Shown: positions 34,434 to 44,106 of the stretch, one piece after another | How the letters are laid out: each line of letters opens with the position of its first letter | Numbering within the stretch: the stretch's first letter is position 1 | Notes under the pieces: generated by a model | Told to the model about the DNA's origin: nothing | What the model saw: the letters and a program-made list of their open reading frames with translations, nothing else | Database searches by the model: none | Translations under genes and position numbers: made by a program | Source: an uncultured Aquimarina sp. | GTDB lineage: Bacteria > Bacteroidota > Bacteroidia > Flavobacteriales > Flavobacteriaceae | Assembly (NCBI GenBank): GCA_947502885.1 | Contig: CANNBP010000010.1 | Location: forward strand, 1-64,000 | Length of the DNA stretch: 64,000 nt | Direction: 5' to 3'

Positions 34434-37400
34434 ATGCAAAATAAAGGAGTCGTTAGGTTATTTGCGGTATTGTTTGGATTGGTGTGTATATACCAATTAT
34501 CATATACGTATATGACTTACACAAAAGAAAAAGAAGCTGAGGTATATGCTCAACAAAAGTACCCAGAGAGTGTAAAAGACTATTCTAATTTAAGAGAAGC
34601 AGCAGAACGTAGTTACCTTGATTCTATAGGTAAAGAAGAAATCTTTGCAGGTATAACCTATAAAGACGCAAAGGATAAAGAGCTTAATAAAGGGCTTGAC
34701 CTTAAAGGAGGGATTAACGTTATTCTTCAGATATCTGTAAAAGACATATTAAGTAAGTTGGCTAATGATTCTAAAGATCCTTCTTTTAATCAAGCTTTGC
34801 TTTCTACAGATGAGGTTCAAAAAAATAGTCAGAATGATTATATAGAAGACTTTTTTACAGAATTCGGAAAAATTCCTGATGCAAAACTTGCATCACCAGA
34901 TATTTTTGCGAATAAAAATCTAAGTGATGATATTACTTATGATATGACAAATGATCAGGTAGAGCCTGTTTTAAGAAAAAAAATAGACGAATCAGTTGTA
35001 TCAGCAGTAGAAGTATTACGTAAGCGTATTGACAAGTTTGGTGTGACACAACCAAATATCCAAAGGCTAGGAGAGTCTGGTCGTGTTTTGGTAGAGCTTC
35101 CTGGAGCAAAAGACATTGATAGGGTAAGAAGCTTAGTAACTAGTACTGCTCAGTTAGAATTCTGGGATGTATATAAAATGGAAGAAGTTTTTGGTCATCT
35201 TGTAGCTGCTAATAACGCGCTTAAAGAAGAACTAGATACTACAAAAGAAGAGAAAGAAGAAGTACAAACTGAAGAAGCAAAAGAAGAAGCTGTCGAAGAA
35301 GTTAATGATGCTGTTGTAGATAGTACTAAAGTTGATTCATCTAAAGTAGAAGAAGAAGCGTCTATCGATGATTTATTAGAGAATGCAGAAGATTCTACTG
35401 ATTTAGAAACTCAAGTAAATCCTATTTTTGATTTAATGGTAGCGCAAGGAAGACAAGGTGGTCCTGTGATTGCAACTGTTGAGAAAAAGAATGCAGATAA
35501 GTTTATGGCTTACCTTAATGATCCAAAAGTTAGAGCATTGTTATCTGCAGAACAGCGTTTTGTTAAGTTCGCATGGGGTAAGCCAGCAAAAGATTCAGAG
35601 TTTTTGGATCTATATGCAATAAAGGGTAACCGTGGTAATCAAGCAGAGTTAAGTGGTGGAGTAATTACCGATGCAAGACAGGAGTATAATCAATTAGGTG
35701 TAGTAACTGTTACTATGCAAATGGATGGTAAAGGAGCTAAAAAGTGGGAAGAAATGACTGGCCGTGCTTTTAGCCAAAGAAGTCAAATAGCTGTTGTTCT
35801 TGATGATATAGTTTATTCTGCGCCAGGTGTAACTACAGGAGCAATTAGTGGAGGACGAAGCGAAATTACAGGAGATTTTTCTATCGAAGAAGGTCAGGAT
35901 TTAGCAAACGTACTTAGAGCTGGTAAGTTACCGGCTTCAGCAGATATTATTCAAGCAGAAGTAGTAGGTCCATCATTAGGACAAGAAGCAATTGATAGTG
36001 GTATCATGTCTTTTGCTATTGCGTTAGTATTAATCTTAATCTGGATGGTGTTTTACTATGGTAAAGCGGGTATTTTTGCAGATATTGCGCTTATTGTAAA
36101 CATATTATTCATCTTTGGTGTACTTGCCGGATTGAAAGCTGTTTTAACTCTTCCTGGTATTGCAGGTATTGTATTGACTATTGGTATGTCGGTAGATGCG
36201 AACGTGTTAATTTTTGAAAGAATTCGTGAAGAATTAACCAAAGGTAAATCTCAAGTTGATGCTATTAAAGATGGTTTTAATAATGCATTATCATCTATTC
36301 TTGATGCAAACATAACTACTGGTCTTACAGGACTTATTTTATTGATTATTGGAACTGGACCAATTAAAGGTTTTGCTACTACTTTACTTATAGGTATTTT
36401 GACATCATTATTTACTGCAATTTTTGTAACACGTCTATTTATTGATGGGTATGGTAAAAATGGAAAAGAATTAGCATTCTCGACAGGAGCTACTAAAAAC
36501 TTGTTTAGAAATATTAAAATAGATTTCTTGAAGAAGCGTAAGATAGCATATGTAATTTCTGGAGTTATTATTCTTGCAGGATTGTCATCTTTGTTTACTC
36601 AAGGACTTGATTATGGAGTAGATTTTGTTGGAGGTAGAACATATACAGTGCGTTTTGCTAAGGATGTAGTTCCTACAACGGTTGAGAAAGATTTGGTAGC
36701 AGTTTTTGAAAGTGCTCAAGCAAAGACCTATGGGGCTAATAATCAGTTGAAAATTACTACAAAATATAAAATTGATGAAACGGGAGAAGAAGTAGATACT
36801 GAAATTTCTAATAAGTTGTTTGCTGCTTTGAAACCTCATTTAACTGATGGGTTAACTTATGATCAATTTGCAAATGGAGATAAGAATAAACAAGTTGGTA
36901 TTATGTCTTCTATGAAAGTAGGACCAACAATTGCAGATGATATTAAACAAGCTGCTTTTTGGTCTGTACTAGGGTCGCTTATTGTTGTGTTCTTGTATAT
37001 CTTGCTAAGATTTAGAAGATGGCAATTTAGTTTAGGAGCGGTTGCCGCGGTATTCCATGATGTTTTATTGGTGTTAGGTGTATTTTCTTTAACCTATAAA
37101 TTTATGCCTTTTAACATGGAGATCGATCAAGCTTTTATTGCAGCAATATTAACAGTAATCGGATATTCATTAAATGATACCGTGGTTGTATTTGATAGAA
37201 TTAGAGAATTCTTTAGAGAACATACAGGATGGTCTTTAAGTGAAAATGTAAATGGAGCTTTAAATAGTACATTGAGTCGTACTTTGAATACGTCTTTAAC
37301 AACTTTATTGGTACTTATTGCAATATTTATTTTTGCTGTACCATTAAGAGGGTTTATGTTTTCTCTTATTATTGGTGTGCTAGTTGGTACATATTCTTCT

Positions 37401-37496
37401 CTATTTATTGCAACACCAATAATGCACGATACAGTGAGTAAAGTTGGGTTGAAGGAAGAAAAGAAGAAAGAAGAAAAAGAAGAAGTTCCGGCTTAA
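34434..37496 (+). CDS. secDF: Fused protein translocase subunit SecDF
   Basis: 1020 aa. The SecD half has an N-terminal membrane helix, DLKGGINVILQI (the D1 motif; about residues 88-99), VEVLRKRIDKFGVTQPNIQRLGESGRVLVELPG, and then six helices with SVDANVLIFERIREE. The SecF half has LDYGVDFVGGRTY and SLNDTVVVFDRIREFFRE. These RND-type subunits use the proton gradient to pull preproteins through SecYEG. Between about residues 262 and 328 there is a very acidic Glu/Lys/Val/Ser-rich insertion within the P1 periplasmic domain. The C-terminus is a charged EEKKKEEKEE tail. Confidence 0.97.
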   Translation: MQNKGVVRLFAVLFGLVCIYQLSYTYMTYTKEKEAEVYAQQKYPESVKDYSNLREAAERSYLDSIGKEEIFAGITYKDAKDKELNKGLDLKGGINVILQISVKDILSKLANDSKDPSFNQALLSTDEVQKNSQNDYIEDFFTEFGKIPDAKLASPDIFANKNLSDDITYDMTNDQVEPVLRKKIDESVVSAVEVLRKRIDKFGVTQPNIQRLGESGRVLVELPGAKDIDRVRSLVTSTAQLEFWDVYKMEEVFGHLVAANNALKEELDTTKEEKEEVQTEEAKEEAVEEVNDAVVDSTKVDSSKVEEEASIDDLLENAEDSTDLETQVNPIFDLMVAQGRQGGPVIATVEKKNADKFMAYLNDPKVRALLSAEQRFVKFAWGKPAKDSEFLDLYAIKGNRGNQAELSGGVITDARQEYNQLGVVTVTMQMDGKGAKKWEEMTGRAFSQRSQIAVVLDDIVYSAPGVTTGAISGGRSEITGDFSIEEGQDLANVLRAGKLPASADIIQAEVVGPSLGQEAIDSGIMSFAIALVLILIWMVFYYGKAGIFADIALIVNILFIFGVLAGLKAVLTLPGIAGIVLTIGMSVDANVLIFERIREELTKGKSQVDAIKDGFNNALSSILDANITTGLTGLILLIIGTGPIKGFATTLLIGILTSLFTAIFVTRLFIDGYGKNGKELAFSTGATKNLFRNIKIDFLKKRKIAYVISGVIILAGLSSLFTQGLDYGVDFVGGRTYTVRFAKDVVPTTVEKDLVAVFESAQAKTYGANNQLKITTKYKIDETGEEVDTEISNKLFAALKPHLTDGLTYDQFANGDKNKQVGIMSSMKVGPTIADDIKQAAFWSVLGSLIVVFLYILLRFRRWQFSLGAVAAVFHDVLLVLGVFSLTYKFMPFNMEIDQAFIAAILTVIGYSLNDTVVVFDRIREFFREHTGWSLSENVNGALNSTLSRTLNTSLTTLLVLIAIFIFAVPLRGFMFSLIIGVLVGTYSSLFIATPIMHDTVSKVGLKEEKKKEEKEEVPA

Positions 37497-37518
37497 TTCT
37501 TTAGTTATAATAGTAACG

Positions 37519-37550
37519 AAAGCCCTCTAACATATTAGAGGGCTTTTTTT
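37519..37550 (+). terminator. Terminator after secDF
   Basis: AAAGCCCTCTAA (37519-37530) and TTAGAGGGCTTT (37535-37546) form a perfect 12-bp stem with loop CATA, followed by a T-run. Confidence 0.93.
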
Positions 37551-37587
37551 GTGATATATATCGACTTAGGAAATGTGCTAAATATCA

Positions 37588-37623
37588 AAAAAATAAAGAC
37601 TACCATAGTAGGTAGTCTTTATT
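37588..37623 (-). terminator. Terminator of the subtilisin-like gene
   Basis: AATAAAGACTACC (37592-37604) pairs perfectly with GGTAGTCTTTATT (37611-37623). The A-run on its left side is a T-run on the minus strand, so it ends the minus-strand protease transcript. Confidence 0.85.
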
Positions 37624-37657
37624 CTGTTTCTAACCCGTGTTATTGTGTTTTTTAGAG

Positions 37658-39157
37658 TTATTGAACAGCTTTTAGTGCATCAATATTTCCGTATCCATAT
37701 TCATCATTTCGATTTGGGTAAAAGTCCCCAGCTCTTTTTAATTTGTCAAGAACTTGCGCTCTAGTCATATTTGGGTTGCGAGCCCAAATTAATGCAGCAA
37801 TACCTGCGGTTGTGGCCGTAGCAATTGAAGAACCTCCTACATATTTTCTTGTTCCGGTATTAAATCCTAAAACAGGTACAGTTCTGTTAGCATTTCCATT
37901 TCTTTGCATTACAATTGTAAAATCTATTTCATCTCCATCATGGCAAATGTCACAAGTATTGTACCCGTTATCTTTTATTCCCGTTACTGCTATTGTCTCA
38001 GACATACTTGCAGGGAAAATAACTCCAAACCAATTTGTGAAAGTTGTTGAGGTTCCTCCTGCAGCAATGATCATTTTACCTTTAGAATAAGCATATTTTA
38101 CAGCATCTTTTACATTGCCAATTGACCAAGGAAAGCCTATCGACATAGAGATAATCTTTACATCATTTCTATTACCAAGAGCTTTTAATGCATTGCTTAC
38201 TCCTTTGCGCTCATGGTAGTCATCAAGAATAACATCTTCAGTCCCTCTATAAGCTACCAGGTTACAGTTATAAGCAACTCCTAATGGCATAAAATCATTA
38301 TTACGTGGAGCAGCTAATACAGATGCCATCTGGGTACCGTGCCCACATTGATCATTAGGACCATCAACATTATTTGACCAAGGCCAAATAGAGTCAATAA
38401 AAGTTCCATATTTTTGTATAGTACGTCCGTTAGATGCTCCATCATTAAAGCCGCTACCTAATAAATTTTGATTTGGTGATATTCCGGTATCTATTAAACC
38501 AACAGTAATACCAGATCCTGTGCTGTAATTCCATGCTTGAGGAATTTTGTGAATATTAAAATTCCATGGTAATTGAGAATTGGGAGAAATAATACTGTAG
38601 TCAGAACTGTTAATAGTTTCGTTATTTGTGCTACAACCTGCAGATTTTTGTTGATCAGAATTATCTTTCTGTAAATAAAGTCCGTAGCCAATAGGTTCTA
38701 AATATCTAATTTGATCTGCCTTTTGTAAAGCTTCAATAGTTTGTAATTTGGTGACTTTTATGTCTACTACATTTAGTATTTTATCTTCGACAGCTTCAGT
38801 ATTAGATTTGTTAACACCTTCTTTTGATTGAATGATGTTGTAGATGTTTTCTTTGGCGTCTTTTAGTCTTGGTGATTTTTGAATAGAGAAACTTTCTCCT
38901 TTATTTCCATATCCAATACTTAAAATTTCATTACCATGTATCACAGCACTCCAAAGAACTACCGAAGGAGCTTTGGTCCAATCGATGTCACGATTTAATC
39001 GTAGTTCATTTGCAATGTAATTATTTACTTCAGATACCGAAAGTAGTTTCTCTGAGTCATAAATATTAGTAGTTGGTTCTGTAGTTTCGTTCAGGTTTTC
39101 TTTGTTGCATGATAATACCAATAGGGTCACTATGGTAATAAGAGTGATTTTTTTCAT
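37658..39157 (-). CDS. Subtilisin-like (S8) serine protease lipoprotein
   Basis: 499 aa. Lipobox TLLVLSC (Cys17). A propeptide-like region of about 190 residues precedes the catalytic domain, which carries the triad Asp223 (VGLIDTGIS), His273 (CGHGTQMASV) and Ser444 (GGSSIATATTAGIAAL). The oxyanion-hole region is IIAAGGTSTTF, which differs from the usual N-x-x-x/AAGN: the oxyanion Asn appears to be replaced by Gly/Thr. The Ser motif is GSS rather than GTS. No C-terminal sorting domain. It is probably attached to the outer membrane. Confidence 0.9.
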   Translation of the reverse strand: MKKITLITIVTLLVLSCNKENLNETTEPTTNIYDSEKLLSVSEVNNYIANELRLNRDIDWTKAPSVVLWSAVIHGNEILSIGYGNKGESFSIQKSPRLKDAKENIYNIIQSKEGVNKSNTEAVEDKILNVVDIKVTKLQTIEALQKADQIRYLEPIGYGLYLQKDNSDQQKSAGCSTNNETINSSDYSIISPNSQLPWNFNIHKIPQAWNYSTGSGITVGLIDTGISPNQNLLGSGFNDGASNGRTIQKYGTFIDSIWPWSNNVDGPNDQCGHGTQMASVLAAPRNNDFMPLGVAYNCNLVAYRGTEDVILDDYHERKGVSNALKALGNRNDVKIISMSIGFPWSIGNVKDAVKYAYSKGKMIIAAGGTSTTFTNWFGVIFPASMSETIAVTGIKDNGYNTCDICHDGDEIDFTIVMQRNGNANRTVPVLGFNTGTRKYVGGSSIATATTAGIAALIWARNPNMTRAQVLDKLKRAGDFYPNRNDEYGYGNIDALKAVQ

Positions 39158-39570
39158 TTTGTTTTAAGGTTTAAGAATATATAAATAAAATAATACTCCA
39201 GTTGTTGTTTGAATTGGTTAGAAACAGTAGAACAATTACTGGGTTAATTATCGTTTTGTAAAAATCATTAAAGCATGTGTAATATGTTGTTATGATACAA
39301 ATATATGTAGCTTAGTGCATATTTTAGCGAAAAAGACTACTATTGTTATGTTAATAAATGGATGTGTATAAATGCTAACTTGAACAATACATACTCAATT
39401 TGTGTGGCGTAGTGTTATATAAATTATACCTAGAATGTAATATGTAAATGTGAAAGTGAGTTAATGTAATGTACTGGTTTAAAAATTATAATTTAACAAT
39501 ACTTATTTTTTGTGAATGATTTACTGAAAATTCTTCATATATTCTGACCCCAAAAAAAATTAAAAGAAAA
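39158..39570. other. 413-bp divergent intergenic region
   Basis: It separates the minus-strand protease and the plus-strand fatty acid hydroxylase. It is AT-rich with stops in every frame. No repeat, RNA or clean promoter pair was seen. Confidence 0.5.
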
Positions 39571-40491
39571 ATGGATTTTACGAACCCTCTAGTCTATGGA
39601 GTACCGTGCTTTTTAGGACTAATATTACTTGAGCTTACATATAGTAAAACTCATGATCATAAAAGTTTATATAATTGGAAAGATTTATCTGCAAGTTTGA
39701 CTATGGGTGTTGGATCTGCTTTGTTAGGTCCACTAATTAAAACAATATTTTCTATTGTACTTTTTAATTTTGTTTATGACGTATTTAACCCAGAGGTTGA
39801 TGGTGTTCGAACAAATATTATGGGTTGGCAGTCTTTTGGTTATGCATGGTATGTATGGCTTATTTGTCAATTAGCAGATGATTTTACATATTACTGGTTT
39901 CATAGAGAGAACCATATGGTAAGAGTTTTGTGGGCTGCACACATTGTACATCATTCGTCAGATAATTTTAATCTGGGAACAGCTGTGCGTAATGGATGGT
40001 TTACTCTTTTGTATAAGCCGTTGTTTTATATGTGGATGCCTGCAATCGGATTTCCACCCGAAATGGTAGTTGTTTGCCTTGGGATAGAAGCATTGTGGCA
40101 ATTTCAATTGCATTCTGTTTACGTGCCAAAAATGGGAATTATAGAAAAGGTGTTTAATACCCATACAATGCATCAAGTGCATCATGCAAAGAATATCGAA
40201 TACATGGATAAAAACCATGGTGGATTTTTAAATATTTTTGATAAAATATTTGGAACCTGGAAACCATTGGATGAATCTATAGATATTCAATATGGAGTGA
40301 CTCATGCTCCTAATTCATATAATCCATGGGTTATTCTAACACATGAATATAAAGATATCTGGAATGATACAAAAAAATCTAAAAATTGGTATCACAAGTT
40401 TATGTACGTTTTTGGACCTCCAGGATGGAGTCATGATGGAAGTACATTGACTGTTAAACAGATGCAAAAAGAACTTCGACTTAAGAAATAA
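39571..40491 (+). CDS. Sterol desaturase/fatty acid hydroxylase family membrane enzyme
   Basis: 306 aa. Hydrophobic segments lie at about residues 5-20, 45-70 and 88-105. The di-iron histidine clusters are HRENH (about 117-121), HIVHH (about 129-133) and HQVHHAKN (about 202-209). The family hydroxylates or desaturates lipid chains using O2 at a membrane-embedded di-iron centre. Hydroxylation of acyl or sphingolipid/ornithine-lipid chains is plausible in this phylum; the substrate is not determinable here. Confidence 0.9.
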   Translation: MDFTNPLVYGVPCFLGLILLELTYSKTHDHKSLYNWKDLSASLTMGVGSALLGPLIKTIFSIVLFNFVYDVFNPEVDGVRTNIMGWQSFGYAWYVWLICQLADDFTYYWFHRENHMVRVLWAAHIVHHSSDNFNLGTAVRNGWFTLLYKPLFYMWMPAIGFPPEMVVVCLGIEALWQFQLHSVYVPKMGIIEKVFNTHTMHQVHHAKNIEYMDKNHGGFLNIFDKIFGTWKPLDESIDIQYGVTHAPNSYNPWVILTHEYKDIWNDTKKSKNWYHKFMYVFGPPGWSHDGSTLTVKQMQKELRLKK

Positions 40492-40514
40492 TTACAATTC
40501 TATAACATAAGTTT

Positions 40515-40553
40515 TAGCCCGAAAAATCGTATATTTTTCGGGCTACTTTTTTT
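40515..40553 (+). terminator. Terminator after fatty acid hydroxylase gene
   Basis: TAGCCCGAAAAAT (40515-40527) pairs with ATTTTTCGGGCTA (40533-40545), followed by a run of T residues. Confidence 0.92.
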
Positions 40554-40601
40554 GGATTAACCTAAGTGGTGTATTCTAAAAGTAATAAAAACATCAAGAT
40601 T

Positions 40602-41966
40602 ATGAATTGTCAAGAATTGATCGATCAGCAGAATAATTTTTTCAATACGAATAAAACTAAAGAAATAGGTTTTCGAATCAAAAAGTTGAGGCAACTAAAA
40701 GACGTCTTAAAAAAGAATGAACAGGTATTGTTTGATGCCATTTATAAAGATTTTAAGAAATCTTCATATGAGACCTATGCAACAGAATTATCCGTGATTT
40801 ATAGTGAAATTGATATTGCTGTTAAGAATGTAAAAAGGTGGTCAAAAGTCAAGAAAGGCGTTGCGAGTTTGTTAAACCTTCCGGGTATAAGTTATAGTAT
40901 TCCTGAACCATATGGGACAGTATTAGTAATTGGAGCTTGGAATTACCCTTATCAATTATCGCTTTGTCCCGTAGTAGCTGCGATTTCTGCAGGTTGTACC
41001 GTAGTTCTTAAGCCTAGTGAAGTGTCGTCTCATACTTCAAAAATTATGGCTCAACTTATTAATGAAGCTTTTGAACCTTCTTTCTTTACGGTTGTAGAAG
41101 GTGGAGTAAAAGAAACTACGGCATTATTAGAAGTCAAATTTGATAAGATATTTTTTACAGGTAGTGTTGCGGTGGGAAAAATTATTTATCAGGCTGCGGC
41201 AAAACATCTTACACCTGTTACTCTTGAATTAGGGGGTAAAAGTCCAGTAATTATTACCAAAGATGTAAATATGGATATGACTGCAAAGAGGTTGGTTTGG
41301 GCTAAATTTCTTAATGCAGGGCAAACGTGTATTGCTCCAGATTATGTTTTGGTAGAATCGGCAGCACATGATGAATTTTTGTTGGCGATGAAAGATCATA
41401 TAGAGAAAGCCAATTATACGATCGAGAATGATAACTACACACAAATTATAAACGATAAAAATTATGAACGTCTATGTGATTTAATTAATGAGTCTAAAAT
41501 TTATTTGGGAGGAGATAGGGATAGAAATGATAGAGTGATATCTCCAACAATATTAAGAGATGTTGAGTTTTCTGATAAAGTGATGCAAGAGGAGATTTTT
41601 GGACCAATTTTGCCAGTAATATCCTTTGAAACGATTACAGAGGCTATTGAAAAAATAAATAAACTACCCAGACCTCTTTCTTGTTATGTTTTTACAAAAA
41701 GCAAAACAATTAGGAATAAAGTGTTAAAAGAAATCTCTTTTGGTGGAGGTGCTGTAAATGATGCTATGATGCATTTTGCAGAGAAATCTTTGCCTTTTGG
41801 GGGTGTTGGTAATAGTGGAATTGGCAGTTATCATGGTAAATTTGGATTTGATGCATTTTCTCATCAAAAAAGCGTATTACAGAAACCTTTTTGGATAGAG
41901 TTAAATTTAAAATATGCCCCATACACTTCAGGAAAATTGAAGATCTTAAAAAGGATATTAGAATAA
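40602..41966 (+). CDS. Class 3-type aldehyde dehydrogenase
   Basis: 454 aa from ATG 40602 (MNCQELIDQQ); the longer frame begins at a GTG (40566) inside the leader. Blocks: PYGTVLVIGAWNYPYQLSLCPVVAAISAGCTVVLKPSEV, FTGSVAVGKIIYQAAAKHLTPVTLELGGKSP, the catalytic Cys in NAGQTCIAPDY, and the QEEIFGPILPV Glu-rich block. The short N-terminus and hydrophobic C-terminal tail are those of fatty aldehyde/NAD(P)-dependent ALDH3-type enzymes. Being next to a lipid hydroxylase fits lipid aldehyde oxidation, which is inference. Confidence 0.9.
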   Translation: MNCQELIDQQNNFFNTNKTKEIGFRIKKLRQLKDVLKKNEQVLFDAIYKDFKKSSYETYATELSVIYSEIDIAVKNVKRWSKVKKGVASLLNLPGISYSIPEPYGTVLVIGAWNYPYQLSLCPVVAAISAGCTVVLKPSEVSSHTSKIMAQLINEAFEPSFFTVVEGGVKETTALLEVKFDKIFFTGSVAVGKIIYQAAAKHLTPVTLELGGKSPVIITKDVNMDMTAKRLVWAKFLNAGQTCIAPDYVLVESAAHDEFLLAMKDHIEKANYTIENDNYTQIINDKNYERLCDLINESKIYLGGDRDRNDRVISPTILRDVEFSDKVMQEEIFGPILPVISFETITEAIEKINKLPRPLSCYVFTKSKTIRNKVLKEISFGGGAVNDAMMHFAEKSLPFGGVGNSGIGSYHGKFGFDAFSHQKSVLQKPFWIELNLKYAPYTSGKLKILKRILE

Positions 41967-41972
41967 ATACAG

Positions 41973-42773
41973 CTACTTAATTGCTTTAATTTCAAAAATT
42001 AGTGGGTATAATTTATCTCTAGTTTCAAACATTTGATTTTCATTTTTAATCAAATCTGGAAGTACCTCGTATGGAGCAGGATTGTGCTCTTTGAGAAACT
42101 TAATTGTTAAGCCGGCTTCAGCAAGAGATGAAACAACCTCACCTAATCCATGGTTCCAGGCATACTCCTTGCTGATCATTTCAGAATTTGGATCAGCATA
42201 AGTTCCTTTGTACTCTTCGTAAATAACTTCTTTTTGTTGATATCCATATCTTAATTCTGGAGTTTCTTTTAGGTAGTCAAACATCCAAACAATTGGATGA
42301 AATTCAACCATATAAAAAGTTCCGCCAGGCTTTAATCGTTCTGCTATCATTTTTGCCCATGGTTTTAGATCAGGTAGCCACCCTATAACACCATAACTGG
42401 TAAAAATGATGTCAAATGTATCTGTAATGTACTTCGATGTATCCAAAACATTACAACATACAAATTTTGCGTCTAGATTCAATTTAGAGTTTAGTTCTTG
42501 AGCTAGTTTGATTCCTTCTTCAGAAATGTCAATTCCTGTGCATTTTGCACCCATTCTGCTCCAGCTAAGCGTATCTTGTCCAAAATGACATTGTAGATGA
42601 AGCATAGATTTGCCAGAAACTTTACCAAGCGCATTTAGCTCATAGGAGTTTAAAGAAGTTTTTCCTGATTCAAAACCGTCTAAATCATAAAACTTACTAG
42701 ATGCATGAATATTTACCTTATTGTTCCATGTTTGTCTATTGGTTTCAAAATAACTTTGATGATTTTTTGACAT
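41973..42773 (-). CDS. Class I SAM-dependent methyltransferase
   Basis: 266 aa. SAM motifs: MLHLQCHFGQDTLSWSRMGAKCTGIDISEEGIKLAQ (the usual GxGxG is QCHFGQ, typical of this subgroup), FDIIFTSYGVIGWLPDL and LKPGGTFYMVEFHPIVWMFDY. A class with an aromatic-rich C-terminus. The substrate is unknown. It is transcribed from a region that contains an A21/T21 tract about 70 bp upstream of its ATG. Confidence 0.85.
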   Translation of the reverse strand: MSKNHQSYFETNRQTWNNKVNIHASSKFYDLDGFESGKTSLNSYELNALGKVSGKSMLHLQCHFGQDTLSWSRMGAKCTGIDISEEGIKLAQELNSKLNLDAKFVCCNVLDTSKYITDTFDIIFTSYGVIGWLPDLKPWAKMIAERLKPGGTFYMVEFHPIVWMFDYLKETPELRYGYQQKEVIYEEYKGTYADPNSEMISKEYAWNHGLGEVVSSLAEAGLTIKFLKEHNPAPYEVLPDLIKNENQMFETRDKLYPLIFEIKAIK

Positions 42774-42841
42774 GATTTCAGAGTTAAATACTAAAAATTA
42801 ATTTTGTAATTAGTTTGTGTGTATTAATGTTGAAACGTTAC

Positions 42842-42862
42842 TTTTTTTTTTTTTTTTTTTTT
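42842..42862. repeat. Homopolymer T21 (A21 on the minus strand)
   Basis: Twenty-one consecutive T residues lie in the 162-bp spacer between two minus-strand genes, about 70 bp upstream of the methyltransferase start. It is far longer than any other homopolymer in the window and therefore slippage-prone. It could alter promoter spacing, or be a sequencing-length artefact. Confidence 0.85.
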
Positions 42863-42935
42863 GAAAATATTGGATTTATGACCTCTTTTTTGCTCCTTTG
42901 TTTTAATGTTACTTTTGTGACTCATTAAATAGTTG

Positions 42936-43736
42936 TTACAACTTAGAAGGAGAAATCATGATTTCAAATTTTTCATAGCCCGAACTCTTATCAAAACCTT
43001 GATATAACTCTTTTGCAGAAACACTAGAAGGGTAAAAGGTAATAGGTTCTATACAAACCATATTCGGCACTTCGCTCCAAAACATGATGTGTCTAAATCC
43101 AGAAGTTTTTATGTCGATTTCGACGTCTCCATTGTTAGTTAGAATTACTTGATTACAATTTTTAATAGGAAAGGCATTTGATCCGGCTTCGAGGATTTGA
43201 GATAAAGAAAATTGTTTGTTTGATGTTTTGAAAACTGAGCTTGAGTTATATATTTTAAATGCAGGGTGAAATCCTAACATATATGGCATATCTTTTTCTG
43301 AGGATATTTCAAATGTGATGACAAGCCCTTTGTTTGTAATTTTAAAGCTTTTTTTGAAATCAAAATTATATGGCCAGCTAAGTGACGATAGTGTAGATCG
43401 ATCAGGAAATTTGGGGTTAGATAAAATAGTATTCGCAGTATAATTTTTATCAAATTTTGCTTCAGAAGAGGTTTTTGATAGTAAATTGTATTTCATAACC
43501 CTTAAGATTCCATGTTGATCCAACTTGGCTTCTGATTTTGGCGTGCTTATAGAAAAATTATTTCCTTTAGTTGCACCAATAATTGGAAACATTTCAATTT
43601 CGGTATTGTTCCATCCGGGATCACCTTTTTGATGCATAATTTCTTTTTGGTCGAATAAGTAGCTTGATAATTGACCATTTAGAAGTGTTACTTTGGAGCG
43701 GTTATCTTCACTTTTTAACTCAACTTTTTCACTCAT
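42936..43736 (-). CDS. Aldose 1-epimerase family protein
   Basis: 266 aa. The galactose-mutarotase beta-sandwich is recognisable: KSEDNRSKVTLLNGQLSSYLFDQKEIMHQKGDPGWNNTEIEMFPIIGATKGN, LDQHGILRVMKYN, PYMLGFHPAFKIY with the conserved His, and MVCIEPITFYPSS with a conserved Glu. It interconverts alpha and beta anomers of a sugar or sugar-like substrate. No transporter or sugar kinase is adjacent, so the substrate is open. Confidence 0.87.
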   Translation of the reverse strand: MSEKVELKSEDNRSKVTLLNGQLSSYLFDQKEIMHQKGDPGWNNTEIEMFPIIGATKGNNFSISTPKSEAKLDQHGILRVMKYNLLSKTSSEAKFDKNYTANTILSNPKFPDRSTLSSLSWPYNFDFKKSFKITNKGLVITFEISSEKDMPYMLGFHPAFKIYNSSSVFKTSNKQFSLSQILEAGSNAFPIKNCNQVILTNNGDVEIDIKTSGFRHIMFWSEVPNMVCIEPITFYPSSVSAKELYQGFDKSSGYEKFEIMISPSKL

Positions 43737-44106
43737 AAATAAAATATTGGTTTAAGACTAGTGATGTGTAAGTTCGACTTTTTGTGAGTGGCTTGCAAAT
43801 TAAAACGCTACATAAACCGAGATTTTACTTTATATGATATGAGTGTATTAAAGTTGTGTTTTAATTATGTTGAATAAACTAATCATTAAGTTAATATTCT
43901 TTATTCGATCGAGAAAACCAAAAGCGTGATTAAATGGTTCTGAGAAGTTTTTGTAAAATGATAATTACAATATAATACTAGTAAAAAATTGTATTTCTCT
44001 TAAAGAAATGATACATTTATTGGTGAAAAGGGAAAAATTAATGCCTATTTTATAGGTATCTGTAACACAATCGTCAAAATTTTAAAATTAATTAACTCAA
44101 TCAAAA
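43737..44106. other. 370-bp divergent intergenic region upstream of doxX
   Basis: It contains the doxX promoter side and a short hairpin (GCCTA/TAGGT around 44043-44058). Another small inverted repeat TTTCTCTTAAAGAAA lies near 43994-44008. No ORF or recognised RNA. Confidence 0.45.
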
